Positions 28,313 to 36,027 of a DNA stretch of 55,464 bases are shown here, piece after piece. The stretch is taken from positions 36,340 through 91,803 of the forward strand of contig JAHDHW010000004.1 in the NCBI GenBank assembly GCA_020631105.1. The letters run 5' to 3'. Source of the stretch: Saprospiraceae bacterium (GTDB taxonomy: Bacteria > Bacteroidota > Bacteroidia > Chitinophagales > Saprospiraceae). The position numbers and the translations under genes were made by a program. Below the pieces are notes generated by a model. That model did not search any database. It was not told the origin of the DNA and saw nothing but the letters and a program-made list of their open reading frames with translations. The first letter of the stretch is position 1; each line of letters opens with the position of its first letter.

Positions 28313-28735
28313 GTGCTTAAAAGGTGATTTTATTAGATTTATGAGCCTATATCTTCCCTAGAATTAGGCAAAAAAGAAAACCCTTGCTTTGGAGCAAGGG
28401 TCTCTAACCCAAACAAATAAACACAAAAACTACTTTTAAAATAATTATTATATTACAATTATAATGCCTTTTTGGTTTTCAACCAAGATACTACCTTATT
28501 TTTTGTGACATTGAAAAATGACCTTTTATTATTTATTCAATTGCAACTCATTATGTTTCCCCCCTCGGAATTACCCTATTTTTAGGTATTTCTTTTTAAG
28601 CTGCTGTCACATATATAGGAGGCGTTTTTTTATCAAAAAACAAATAAGTTAATAGCCGATGTCTATATTCAATTTCTTACTTTTATAGCCATCATTTTGT
28701 CCTTATCTTATATAAAACCTTCTATTTAAACAACT
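28313..28735. other. Intergenic region with a leader-like hairpin
   Basis: 420 bp without a supported gene. It contains a perfect 8-bp hairpin ACCCTTGC/GCAAGGGT with a 6-nt loop (28380-28401), followed by an A-rich tail with AAACAAATAAACACAAAAACTA. The hairpin-plus-tail layout resembles the cassettes at 41549-42110, though the sequence is not closely alike. A small stem TTGGTT/AACCAA is at 28472-28486. The penicillin acylase promoter must be in the right-hand part; I see no exact TAnnTTTG. Confidence 0.4.
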
Positions 28736-31165
28736 ATGCGTATACTAAAATTTGTTCTGGTCCTACTATTCACCAGTAGTTTCATCTTTTTCCTTAATCA
28801 TCCCATCAAAAAAGAACCAAGAAACATACCTGCCATTGGCAAACTGCTCAATCCCTTTTCGGGCTTTTGGAATAATGCAGAACCCTATCATGCAGAAAGT
28901 GACGCTAGCTTTAACTTCCCCCAGTTAAGTGCTCCTGTAAAAGTGGTATATGATGACATTTTAGTTCCTCACATTTTTGCCGATAATCTTAGTGATGCGT
29001 GTTTTGTCCAAGGATTCATCCATGCAAAATATAGGTTATGGCAAATGGACATCGCGACCAGAGCAACTAGTGGACGATTATCAGAGGTCATGGGACCAAC
29101 AACCATAAAGCGAGACAAAATGCAACGTCGAAAAGGGCTAGTTTTTGCTGCTGAAAACACCTTAAAAGTATGGGAAGCATCTCCAGAAGATTTTAAAAAT
29201 CTACAAAGCTATACGGAAGGAGTAAATGCTTATATCAATCAACTTGCTGAAAGTGATTACCCAATTGAATTCAAATTGCTTGATTACAAACCGGAAGCAT
29301 GGACTAATTTAAAATCTGCAATCTTTATTAAATCCATGGCTGAAACTCTATGTAGCAGAGAAGACGACCTGGAATCTACCAATGCTCTAAATGCTTTTGG
29401 AAAAGAAATATATGATTTCCTCTACCCTGACCTGAACCCAAAGCAAAGCCCGATTATACCCGCAGAAACAGAATGGACCTTTGATCCACTAGAAATACCC
29501 GAGGATTCTACCTCTCTACTCGGAATATATCAGCACGATCCCTTTGAAAAACCGGCCCCATTTATCGGAAGTAATAACTGGGCCGTAGCCGGATCAAAAA
29601 CAAAATCAGGCAATCCTATTCTATGTAATGATCCGCATTTAAGACTCACTTTGCCTGCTATTTGGTACGAGCTTCAAATCACCACTCCTGAAGGATCAAG
29701 CTATGGCGTTAGTCTGCCAGGTACTCCAGGGATCATCATTGGTTTCAATGAGTATATCAGTTATGGCATGACAAACGTTGGCCATGACGTTTTAGATTAT
29801 TACAAAATTCAATGGACCAATACGGATCGATCGTCTTATTTGCTTGATGGTGAACAAAAGCCGGTTAGGCTAAAAATTGAAACCATCAAAGTTAAAGACC
29901 AGGCAGATATTATCGATACCGTCCGATATACAGAATGGGGGCCGGTACTATACGAAGACCCCAAGCACCCCATGAAGGACCTGGCGATGCGATGGATAGC
30001 ACATGATGGAGGGGCAAACGAGTTGAGCGTATTCAGAAAAATAAACAAGGCCAAAAACTTTGAGGACTACTATGACGCTGTTCAAGGCTTCGAAGCGCCC
30101 GCACAGAATATAGTATTTGCTTGTACAGATGGTGATATTGGCTTGAAAGTTCAAGGCAAATTTCCTTTAAAGAGAGCTGGACAAGGTCGTTTTATTCGTG
30201 ATGGATCAAGTAGTTCCAACGGATGGTTAGGTTTTATTCCAAAAGATCAGAATCCACAATCCAGAAATCCAGCTCGTGGTTTTGTATCCTCCGCAAATCA
30301 GCATTCTACTGCTCCGGATTACCCATATTACTATCATGGCGGTTTTGAGGATTACCGAGGAAGAGCCCTAAATGATTTTCTGGAAAAAATGGATAATATC
30401 ACCGTCGAAGATATGATGGCTTTGCAAGGCAATACCTTTAGCCAGAAAGCGGCAGATGCACTTCCTCTACTCCTAGCACAATCTAACTATGTCCCTCAGG
30501 GTGAATTAGAGCAATCACTTTTGCAAGAATTGATCAATTGGGATTATTACTTTTCTAAAGATAGTCGAGCACCGATCCTTTTCACCTACTGGTACGATGA
30601 GTTTTTTGAAATGACCTGGGATGAGATCAGAGCCAAACGAGAAACTCTAAACGCTCATATCCCCTACCCTGAAGACTGGCGAACGATTGCCTTACTGGAA
30701 GAAGATCCTGAGCATGTTTTTTTTGACATGCAATCTACCCATCCACAAAGGGAGACTGCAAAGGAAATAGCTACTGCTGCTTTCGCTACAGCAATCAAAG
30801 ATTTAAAGACTCAAATTGAACGCGACCCGGATTTCAATTTATCAAAATACAAACAATCATCTGTCCCTCATTTAGGGCGGATTGATCCCTTCGGCAGCTC
30901 GTCCTTAAACGTCGGAGGAGACGGGAGTGCACTTAATGCCATTAAAGGAAAAAACGGCCCTTCCTGGAGAATGATTGTTGAAATGGGAACCCCGGTTAAA
31001 GCTTATGGTGTCTATCCTGGCGGCCAATCTGGAAATCCCGGAAGTCCATTTTATGACAACATGATCAGTCACTGGGAGAATGGCAGGTATTATGAAAAAC
31101 ATTTTATTAAGTCACCAGAAGCATTGGGCGAACAAACTTTATTTACAGAAACCTTTAGCAACTAA
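28736..31165 (+). CDS. Penicillin acylase family protein (N-terminal nucleophile hydrolase)
   Basis: A periplasmic amidase precursor of 809 residues. The N-terminal hydrophobic segment (ILKFVLVLLFTSSFIFFL) is a signal peptide or anchor. The alpha part contains FVQGFIHAKYRLWQMDI, and the precursor is expected to self-cleave before Ser279 in FIGSNNWAVAGSKTKSG, making it the catalytic N-terminal residue of the beta chain. Other family marks are NDPHLRLTLPAIWYEL, the segment GFNEYISYGMTNVGHDVLD, and PGGQSGNPGSPFYDN near the end. Homologues cleave beta-lactams, acyl-homoserine lactones or other amides; the substrate here is unknown. Confidence 0.93.
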   Translation: MRILKFVLVLLFTSSFIFFLNHPIKKEPRNIPAIGKLLNPFSGFWNNAEPYHAESDASFNFPQLSAPVKVVYDDILVPHIFADNLSDACFVQGFIHAKYRLWQMDIATRATSGRLSEVMGPTTIKRDKMQRRKGLVFAAENTLKVWEASPEDFKNLQSYTEGVNAYINQLAESDYPIEFKLLDYKPEAWTNLKSAIFIKSMAETLCSREDDLESTNALNAFGKEIYDFLYPDLNPKQSPIIPAETEWTFDPLEIPEDSTSLLGIYQHDPFEKPAPFIGSNNWAVAGSKTKSGNPILCNDPHLRLTLPAIWYELQITTPEGSSYGVSLPGTPGIIIGFNEYISYGMTNVGHDVLDYYKIQWTNTDRSSYLLDGEQKPVRLKIETIKVKDQADIIDTVRYTEWGPVLYEDPKHPMKDLAMRWIAHDGGANELSVFRKINKAKNFEDYYDAVQGFEAPAQNIVFACTDGDIGLKVQGKFPLKRAGQGRFIRDGSSSSNGWLGFIPKDQNPQSRNPARGFVSSANQHSTAPDYPYYYHGGFEDYRGRALNDFLEKMDNITVEDMMALQGNTFSQKAADALPLLLAQSNYVPQGELEQSLLQELINWDYYFSKDSRAPILFTYWYDEFFEMTWDEIRAKRETLNAHIPYPEDWRTIALLEEDPEHVFFDMQSTHPQRETAKEIATAAFATAIKDLKTQIERDPDFNLSKYKQSSVPHLGRIDPFGSSSLNVGGDGSALNAIKGKNGPSWRMIVEMGTPVKAYGVYPGGQSGNPGSPFYDNMISHWENGRYYEKHFIKSPEALGEQTLFTETFSN

Positions 31166-31174
31166 TTCAATACT

Positions 31175-31531
31175 ATGAAAATATTTATTTATTCGCTGAT
31201 CATTGCCATTCTCGGATATCTACTTCGTGATCTTACCCCTTGGTGGTCAATTGCAATCATTGCCGGGATTGCCGGCGCTCTTGCCCGACTGTCTGGCATT
31301 AGAGCTTTCTTCATGGGGTTTCTTGGTGCAGCTTTACTCTGGGGTGTTTACACTTTCTTTGTAAACATGCAAAACGAAGGTACCCTTGCAAGTAAGATTG
31401 GAGAACTGTTTGGAAATATGAGTCCAATAGGTCTTATTCTCATCACGGCATTATTAGGAGGCTTTATTGGAGGCATGGGCGCATTAACAGGGCAGCTCGG
31501 GCGTTCTTTATTTTTGCCTCCCCGTCGATAA
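31175..31531 (+). CDS. Small integral membrane protein, unknown function
   Basis: 118 residues with three to four hydrophobic helices (IFIYSLIIAILGYLL, WSIAIIAGIAGALA, FFMGFLGAALLWGVYTFF, PIGLILITALLGGFIGGMG) and a basic C-terminal tail LPPRR. The last helix is glycine-rich and could pack tightly. It begins 9 bp after the penicillin acylase stop and is probably cotranscribed. I do not recognise a named family. Confidence 0.75.
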   Translation: MKIFIYSLIIAILGYLLRDLTPWWSIAIIAGIAGALARLSGIRAFFMGFLGAALLWGVYTFFVNMQNEGTLASKIGELFGNMSPIGLILITALLGGFIGGMGALTGQLGRSLFLPPRR

Positions 31532-31603
31532 TTCCATGTATTTTACCGAATCCATTTAAACCTAAATCAAGATTATTCGTACTTTCATTAAAATTTAATT
31601 TCT

Positions 31604-31975
31604 ATGGATAGTCATTATAAATATGAAGAAGCAAAAAAGCGAGTAAAGAAGAAGAAAGGCTTCTACAGTCACCTTGCATCTTACCTTGTGATTAATACTG
31701 TCTTCTTTTTTGTCGTATTAATGAATAGCGGAACCTTTGGATGGTTGATCCCTGCCTCCTTTTGGGGCATCGGCTTGGCAATGCACTATTTAGGTGTTTT
31801 TGGATTCCCTGGTTCCGGTGGTGTTGGAGGTTCTGATTGGGAAGCCAGAGAGATTCAAAAAGAAATGGACAAAATGGAAGGAAGAATCCCTGATGAAAAA
31901 CTTGACGACGAATTAGAACTTAAAGAGATTGAAAAAGAAAAACGTGGAGGTTGGAGTGATACAGACTTTGTCTGA
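31604..31975 (+). CDS. 2TM domain-containing protein
   Basis: 123 residues matching the 2TM domain (PF13239): an N-terminal charged helix YEEAKKRVKKKKGFYSHLAS, two close transmembrane helices (YLVINTVFFFVVLMN and FGWLIPASFWGIGLAMHYLG), then VFGFPGSGG and a charged C-terminal helix (IQKEMDKMEGRIPDEKLDDE). In Bacteroidetes this domain often accompanies LytTR kinases, but here it stands alone. Function unknown. A weak TACTTTCA element precedes it. Confidence 0.85.
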   Translation: MDSHYKYEEAKKRVKKKKGFYSHLASYLVINTVFFFVVLMNSGTFGWLIPASFWGIGLAMHYLGVFGFPGSGGVGGSDWEAREIQKEMDKMEGRIPDEKLDDELELKEIEKEKRGGWSDTDFV

Positions 31976-32234
31976 TTTGCCTTCCTTCGAAAGCTAAGCT
32001 CTTATAATAGTCTTTGCTGTCAATAAACGCCTTTGAGTGTAAAGAAAACACGCTGTTATTCACAAAGCTCCTCTCATACCTTTTCCAGGTACTTGTATTT
32101 TAACAATTACTTTAACAATGCGGCCTATTGCATTCGTCCTTGTATTTTAATAAATTGTAATGTTTTGTTTTCGTTGATTTAGCATTGCCGATACAAAACA
32201 CCAAACAAATACAAACACAAAAAATTCCTCAAAG

Positions 32235-32873
32235 ATGAAAAAAAGTATTCTCTTGGGCTTAATGCTCGTAGGGACAATGGTACTTGCGCAGGATACTATG
32301 TCCTCTAACAACTACCTTTCCCTTCGAAAACTTTCAAAAGAACATTATATTTCAAATCAACTACTGTTCTATTGCCGCCCTGTTACCACATCCGAAAAAC
32401 TGGCAACAAACCCTCAATGGCTCTCTTCTTTAATGATAAGCTCTACAGGTGACACCCTCAATTTAACTGCTTGTTATGATAGTGAACAAGGCTTAATTGA
32501 TGTTAAGCTTAATAAAAATTTATATCGACTTTATCCGGAAAAAGTGGCAGCTATATTATTAGGTAATAAAGTTTTAGTGACTGCGGATAAGGAAGAAAAT
32601 GGCAGTCAATTTAGTTCTTATTTTGAATTATCTTACGAAGGAACTTTTAGCCTACTTCAAAAAGATAATATACGCTACATCTGGAAACCCGATCAAACGG
32701 TTGAAAAAATTGCCCGCTCCAAACGCCAGTTTGCACAAATTTTCGCACCTTATCAAAGAGAAACGCTAAATTTTATAAACAGCAACAGGTTAAAACTAAA
32801 TCGAAAAGCAGATCTTATTCAAATATTGAATTACGCTAACTCCAATTTCAACTTTAGCCGACAGCTAGATTAG
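32235..32873 (+). CDS. Secreted protein of unknown function
   Basis: 212 residues with a signal peptide (MKKSILLGLMLVGTMVLAQ). The mature part has no motif I recognise; it looks like a single alpha/beta domain with strands such as TGDTLNLTACYDSEQGLIDV and VLVTADKEENGSQFSSYFEL and a helical C-terminus. The preceding leader is A-rich (AAACAAATACAAACACAAAA), typical of Bacteroidetes starts. The next gene is tex, with 114 bp between them, so cotranscription is uncertain. Confidence 0.75.
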   Translation: MKKSILLGLMLVGTMVLAQDTMSSNNYLSLRKLSKEHYISNQLLFYCRPVTTSEKLATNPQWLSSLMISSTGDTLNLTACYDSEQGLIDVKLNKNLYRLYPEKVAAILLGNKVLVTADKEENGSQFSSYFELSYEGTFSLLQKDNIRYIWKPDQTVEKIARSKRQFAQIFAPYQRETLNFINSNRLKLNRKADLIQILNYANSNFNFSRQLD

Positions 32874-32987
32874 AATAGTCAGCCATGTCTTTAAAATCTT
32901 GGCTAGAAAACAATTAATTTCTTTGTCTCACCGGTTATAATAAGTTTAAATCGCTTCTTAATTTAGCGCTCTTAAATTTAATCATAC

Positions 32988-35111
32988 ATGACCGAGAAAC
33001 ACTTACAGTTAATTGCTCAGGAGTTAGCCCTACCTGCCAGAAAGATTCAAGCCACTGCCCGTCTTCTGGGAGAAGGAGCTACCATACCCTTCATTGCTCG
33101 TTATCGAAAGGAAGCAACCGGCTCGCTGGACGAAGTCCAAATCGGCGCTGTTAAATCAGCGATAAAAAAATATGAAGAACTAGAGACTCGACGAGAGAGC
33201 ATCCTCAAAAGTATTGAGGAACAAGGAAAACTTACGCCTGACTTAAAAACCAAGATTACCAATACGTATAACCCTACAGAGTTAGAGGATCTTTATTTGC
33301 CTTATAAAAAGAAGAGAAAAACTCGTGCAACGATCGCCAAGGAAAAAGGCCTGGAGCCTCTTGCTGACGTTATTTTCAAGCAAGATCATATTGATTTGGA
33401 CAGCTTTGCATTTAAGTTTGTAAATGATGATGTTCCTAGTATCGAAGAAGCACTTCAAGGCGCTCGTGACATCATTGCAGAGCATGTAAACGAAGATAAA
33501 GATGCCCGAGACAAGATAAGAGGGCTTTTTAATCGCAGTGCTACCATTAGGGCAAAACTAGCAAGAGGCAAAGAGGAGGAAGGGGCAAAATATAGAGATT
33601 ATTTTGAGTTCGAAGAACAATTGAAACGCATTCCTTCTCATCGCTTATTGGCGATTAGACGCGGTGAAGACGAAGGCATACTAAGAGTGACGCTGGGCCC
33701 AGAAGAAGAGGAAGCGCTTTTTCAATTAGAGCGTATTTTCCTGAAATCTCATGGGGCTGTTGCGGAACAAATGAAGGAAGCAATAAAAGACGCTTATAAA
33801 AGACTACTATCCTCATCAATTGAAACCGAATTCCGAAATTCTTCTAAAGAGCTTGCAGATGCAGAAGCCATTGATGTCTTTACCGAAAACCTTCGACAAT
33901 TACTCCTTGCGGCCCCTTTAGGTCAACAACGCCTTTTAGCACTTGACCCCGGCTTCCGTACAGGATGCAAAGTGGTTTGTCTGGACCAAAATGGCGATTT
34001 ACTTTATAATACCACTATTTATCCTCACCCTCCTCAGCAACAGGTAAACGAGGCAATGGATACTATTCATTCGCTGGTCTCCCGTTACAAGATTCAGGCT
34101 ATCGCTGTCGGCAACGGAACTGCCAGCAAAGAAACGATGAGTATTTGCAAACGCATCAATTTTGAAAACAAAATAGATATCTATCTGGTAAGCGAAAGCG
34201 GCGCTTCTATCTATTCCGCCTCCGCAATTGCAAGAGAAGAATTTCCGGATAAAGATGTTACCGTCAGAGGTGCTGTTTCTATCGGTCGTCGATTAATGGA
34301 TCCTTTAGCAGAGCTTGTAAAAATTGATGCGAAGTCAATTGGAGTTGGCCAATACCAGCACGATGTTAATCAGGTCAAACTTAAAGAAAGTCTGGATGCT
34401 ACCGTTGAAAGCTGTGTTAATGCTGTAGGGATCAACCTTAACACTGCAAGTCGTCACCTTTTAACTTACGTTTCCGGTCTGGGTCCTACCCTTGCAAAAA
34501 ACATAGTCGAATATCGTTCTGAGAATGGTTCTTTCAAAAAACGATCTGAACTTAAAAAGGTAGCCAGAATGGGAGACAAAGCTTATGAACAATGTGCTGG
34601 TTTCTTAAGAGTTCGCAAAGGAACTAACCCGCTGGATAATACCGCAGTGCATCCGGAATCCTATAAAGTAGTCCAACAAATGGCTAAAGATCTGGGGGCA
34701 TCTGTCGAAGAACTCATAGCAAATCCAACACTACGAAAAAGTGTCAACCTACAAAGCTATGTAAACGACACGATTGGTCTTCCAACCTTGCAGGACATCA
34801 TGAAGGAACTTAACAAACCAGGACTTGACCCAAGGGGTGAAGCCAAGAGTTTTAGCTTCGCAGACGGCATAAATACCATAGATGACATTAGCCCGGGGAT
34901 GGTATTACCAGGTATTGTTACTAACATTACTAAGTTTGGTGCATTCGTAGATATCGGAATTAAGGAAGGAGGCTTAGTACACGTTTCGCAAATGGCGGAT
35001 CGCTTTGTAAAAGACCCCGCTGAAATTGTAAAACTTCAACAAGAAGTACGTGTAAGAGTTTTGGAAGTAGACAAGCAGAGAGGCCGTGTTAGTCTTTCTA
35101 TGAAGGCTTAA
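32988..35111 (+). CDS. tex: Tex family RNA-binding protein
   Basis: Cytoplasmic nucleic-acid-binding protein of 707 residues. Domains in order: the Tex-like N-terminal domain (ARLLGEGATIPFIARYRKEA), a YqgF/RNase H-like domain (LLALDPGFRTGCKVVCLDQN), a helix-hairpin-helix pair (GLGPTLAKNIVEYRSENGSF), and a C-terminal S1 domain (GMVLPGIVTNITKFGAFVDI ... GLVHVSQMADRFV). The family is linked to transcription control and translation; the exact role is not known. Full length, no oddities. Confidence 0.94.
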   Translation: MTEKHLQLIAQELALPARKIQATARLLGEGATIPFIARYRKEATGSLDEVQIGAVKSAIKKYEELETRRESILKSIEEQGKLTPDLKTKITNTYNPTELEDLYLPYKKKRKTRATIAKEKGLEPLADVIFKQDHIDLDSFAFKFVNDDVPSIEEALQGARDIIAEHVNEDKDARDKIRGLFNRSATIRAKLARGKEEEGAKYRDYFEFEEQLKRIPSHRLLAIRRGEDEGILRVTLGPEEEEALFQLERIFLKSHGAVAEQMKEAIKDAYKRLLSSSIETEFRNSSKELADAEAIDVFTENLRQLLLAAPLGQQRLLALDPGFRTGCKVVCLDQNGDLLYNTTIYPHPPQQQVNEAMDTIHSLVSRYKIQAIAVGNGTASKETMSICKRINFENKIDIYLVSESGASIYSASAIAREEFPDKDVTVRGAVSIGRRLMDPLAELVKIDAKSIGVGQYQHDVNQVKLKESLDATVESCVNAVGINLNTASRHLLTYVSGLGPTLAKNIVEYRSENGSFKKRSELKKVARMGDKAYEQCAGFLRVRKGTNPLDNTAVHPESYKVVQQMAKDLGASVEELIANPTLRKSVNLQSYVNDTIGLPTLQDIMKELNKPGLDPRGEAKSFSFADGINTIDDISPGMVLPGIVTNITKFGAFVDIGIKEGGLVHVSQMADRFVKDPAEIVKLQQEVRVRVLEVDKQRGRVSLSMKA

Positions 35112-35262
35112 GCTATTGGTCTATAGTTGGGTTTCTACATTAAAATGAAGGTACCGATCCTATCGTTCTGTTTTTATAAAATTGAACAGGAAACGAAATA
35201 AGATTCAGTAGCTTATTTAAAAATTACCTCGTATCTTAGATAGACATACAACATCCCCGACT

Positions 35263-35739
35263 ATGATTAATACTACATCCAGGATTAAGCCTTTAGAAGA
35301 AATTCTTGCTTACAAAAATACTGCGGTCGTTGAACGCTTCAAGAAAATGTCTCCTAATGCCGCAGATGAGGCAGAAATGATCTTTGATGATCTCAAACGT
35401 TTTTTATGGCTGGTAGCCACAACGGAAGAAAAGAGGAAAGAAGGAACAGCATTACCTGACATAAGCTTTAGTGAAAGCATGATCATTATTGATGAGATGT
35501 GGCATTCATTTATATTGCTCACCGAATATTATGCGGACTTTTGCGAAAAATACCTCGGGCAGTTTATTCACCACCCTACTGCGATGGATAAGTTTGAGGA
35601 AAACCTTAAGTCGATGGATCGGGAAGCTGCACTAGAAATTTTCTTAAATGAATTAGTTGGACTTGTGTATGAAGAACTAGGTGATGAAACGGCTGTCAGA
35701 TGGTTTGATTATTATTTCAAATATCCATATCATAAATAA
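35263..35739 (+). CDS. GRDP-like small protein with conserved WH...HH motif
   Basis: 158 residues, no signal peptide. The core reads IIDEMWHSFILLTEYYADFC followed by EKYLGQFIHHP, which resembles the histidine-containing motif of glycine-rich-domain-protein-like (DUF1399/GRPD) sequences: one invariant WH and a later HH pair, possibly metal ligands. The remainder is helical (YKNTAVVERFKKMSPNAADE at the start, MDREAALEIFLNELVGL near the end). Function unknown. It converges on the 43-residue double-glycine peptide gene, and the two share the hairpin between them. A TATCTTAG element lies upstream. The family call is tentative. Confidence 0.7.
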   Translation: MINTTSRIKPLEEILAYKNTAVVERFKKMSPNAADEAEMIFDDLKRFLWLVATTEEKRKEGTALPDISFSESMIIIDEMWHSFILLTEYYADFCEKYLGQFIHHPTAMDKFEENLKSMDREAALEIFLNELVGLVYEELGDETAVRWFDYYFKYPYHK

Positions 35740-35775
35740 AAAATCGGCCATCCAGGTATATACCCAGATGGCCGA
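35738..35775 (-). terminator. Terminator of the CPPP peptide gene (between convergent genes)
   Basis: The outer stem TCGGCCATC/GATGGCCGA encloses an inner palindrome GGTATATACC. On the minus strand it is followed by six U (35743-35738), so it terminates the peptide gene. On the plus strand the U-run is poor. Confidence 0.85.
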
Positions 35776-35798
35776 AATTGCTTTTAGCAACTTGTAAA

Positions 35799-35930
35799 TT
35801 AGTCACCAGAACCTACAGGAGGAGGGCATCCAGTGATACCACCTTTAAGGTTACGCTGTACAAGTTTCTCAACAATTGCGTTCTTTTTAGACTTAAGATC
35901 CTCAAGTCTGTTTTGCTTTTTGTTTTTCAT
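35799..35930 (-). CDS. Short peptide precursor with double-glycine leader and CPPP core
   Basis: A 43-codon ORF (ATG at 35930, TAA at 35801-35799). The leader (residues 1-31) is basic and helical: MKNKKQNRLEDLKSKKNAIV then EKLVQRNLKGG. It ends in Gly30-Gly31, the classic cut site of C39-type exporter peptidases. The putative core is only twelve residues, ITGCPPPVGSGD, with one cysteine and three prolines. An A-rich leader precedes the ATG and a clean terminator follows, which argues that it is a real gene. It lies 97 bp downstream of the TonB-type receptor on the same strand. It may be a RiPP or bacteriocin-like precursor; no modifying enzyme or exporter is in the window. Confidence 0.75.
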   Translation of the reverse strand: MKNKKQNRLEDLKSKKNAIVEKLVQRNLKGGITGCPPPVGSGD

Positions 35931-35978
35931 GTTAAACAAAATTTTTAGGTTAAAAATAAAAGATCTATATAAATGAGA

Positions 35979-36009
35979 GTGAGATCATTTTTATGAATCT
36001 CACGATTCA
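35979..36009 (-). repeat. Alternative hairpins between the receptor and peptide genes
   Basis: GTGAGATCAT (35979-35988) can pair with ATGAATCTCAC (35993-36003) with one bulged base. TGAATC (35994-35999) can instead pair with GATTCA (36004-36009) around a TCAC loop. No U-run follows on the minus strand. It lies in the 97-bp gap and could be an attenuator or an operator. Confidence 0.4.
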
Positions 36010-36027
36010 TTCCGTAATTATGTGTTT

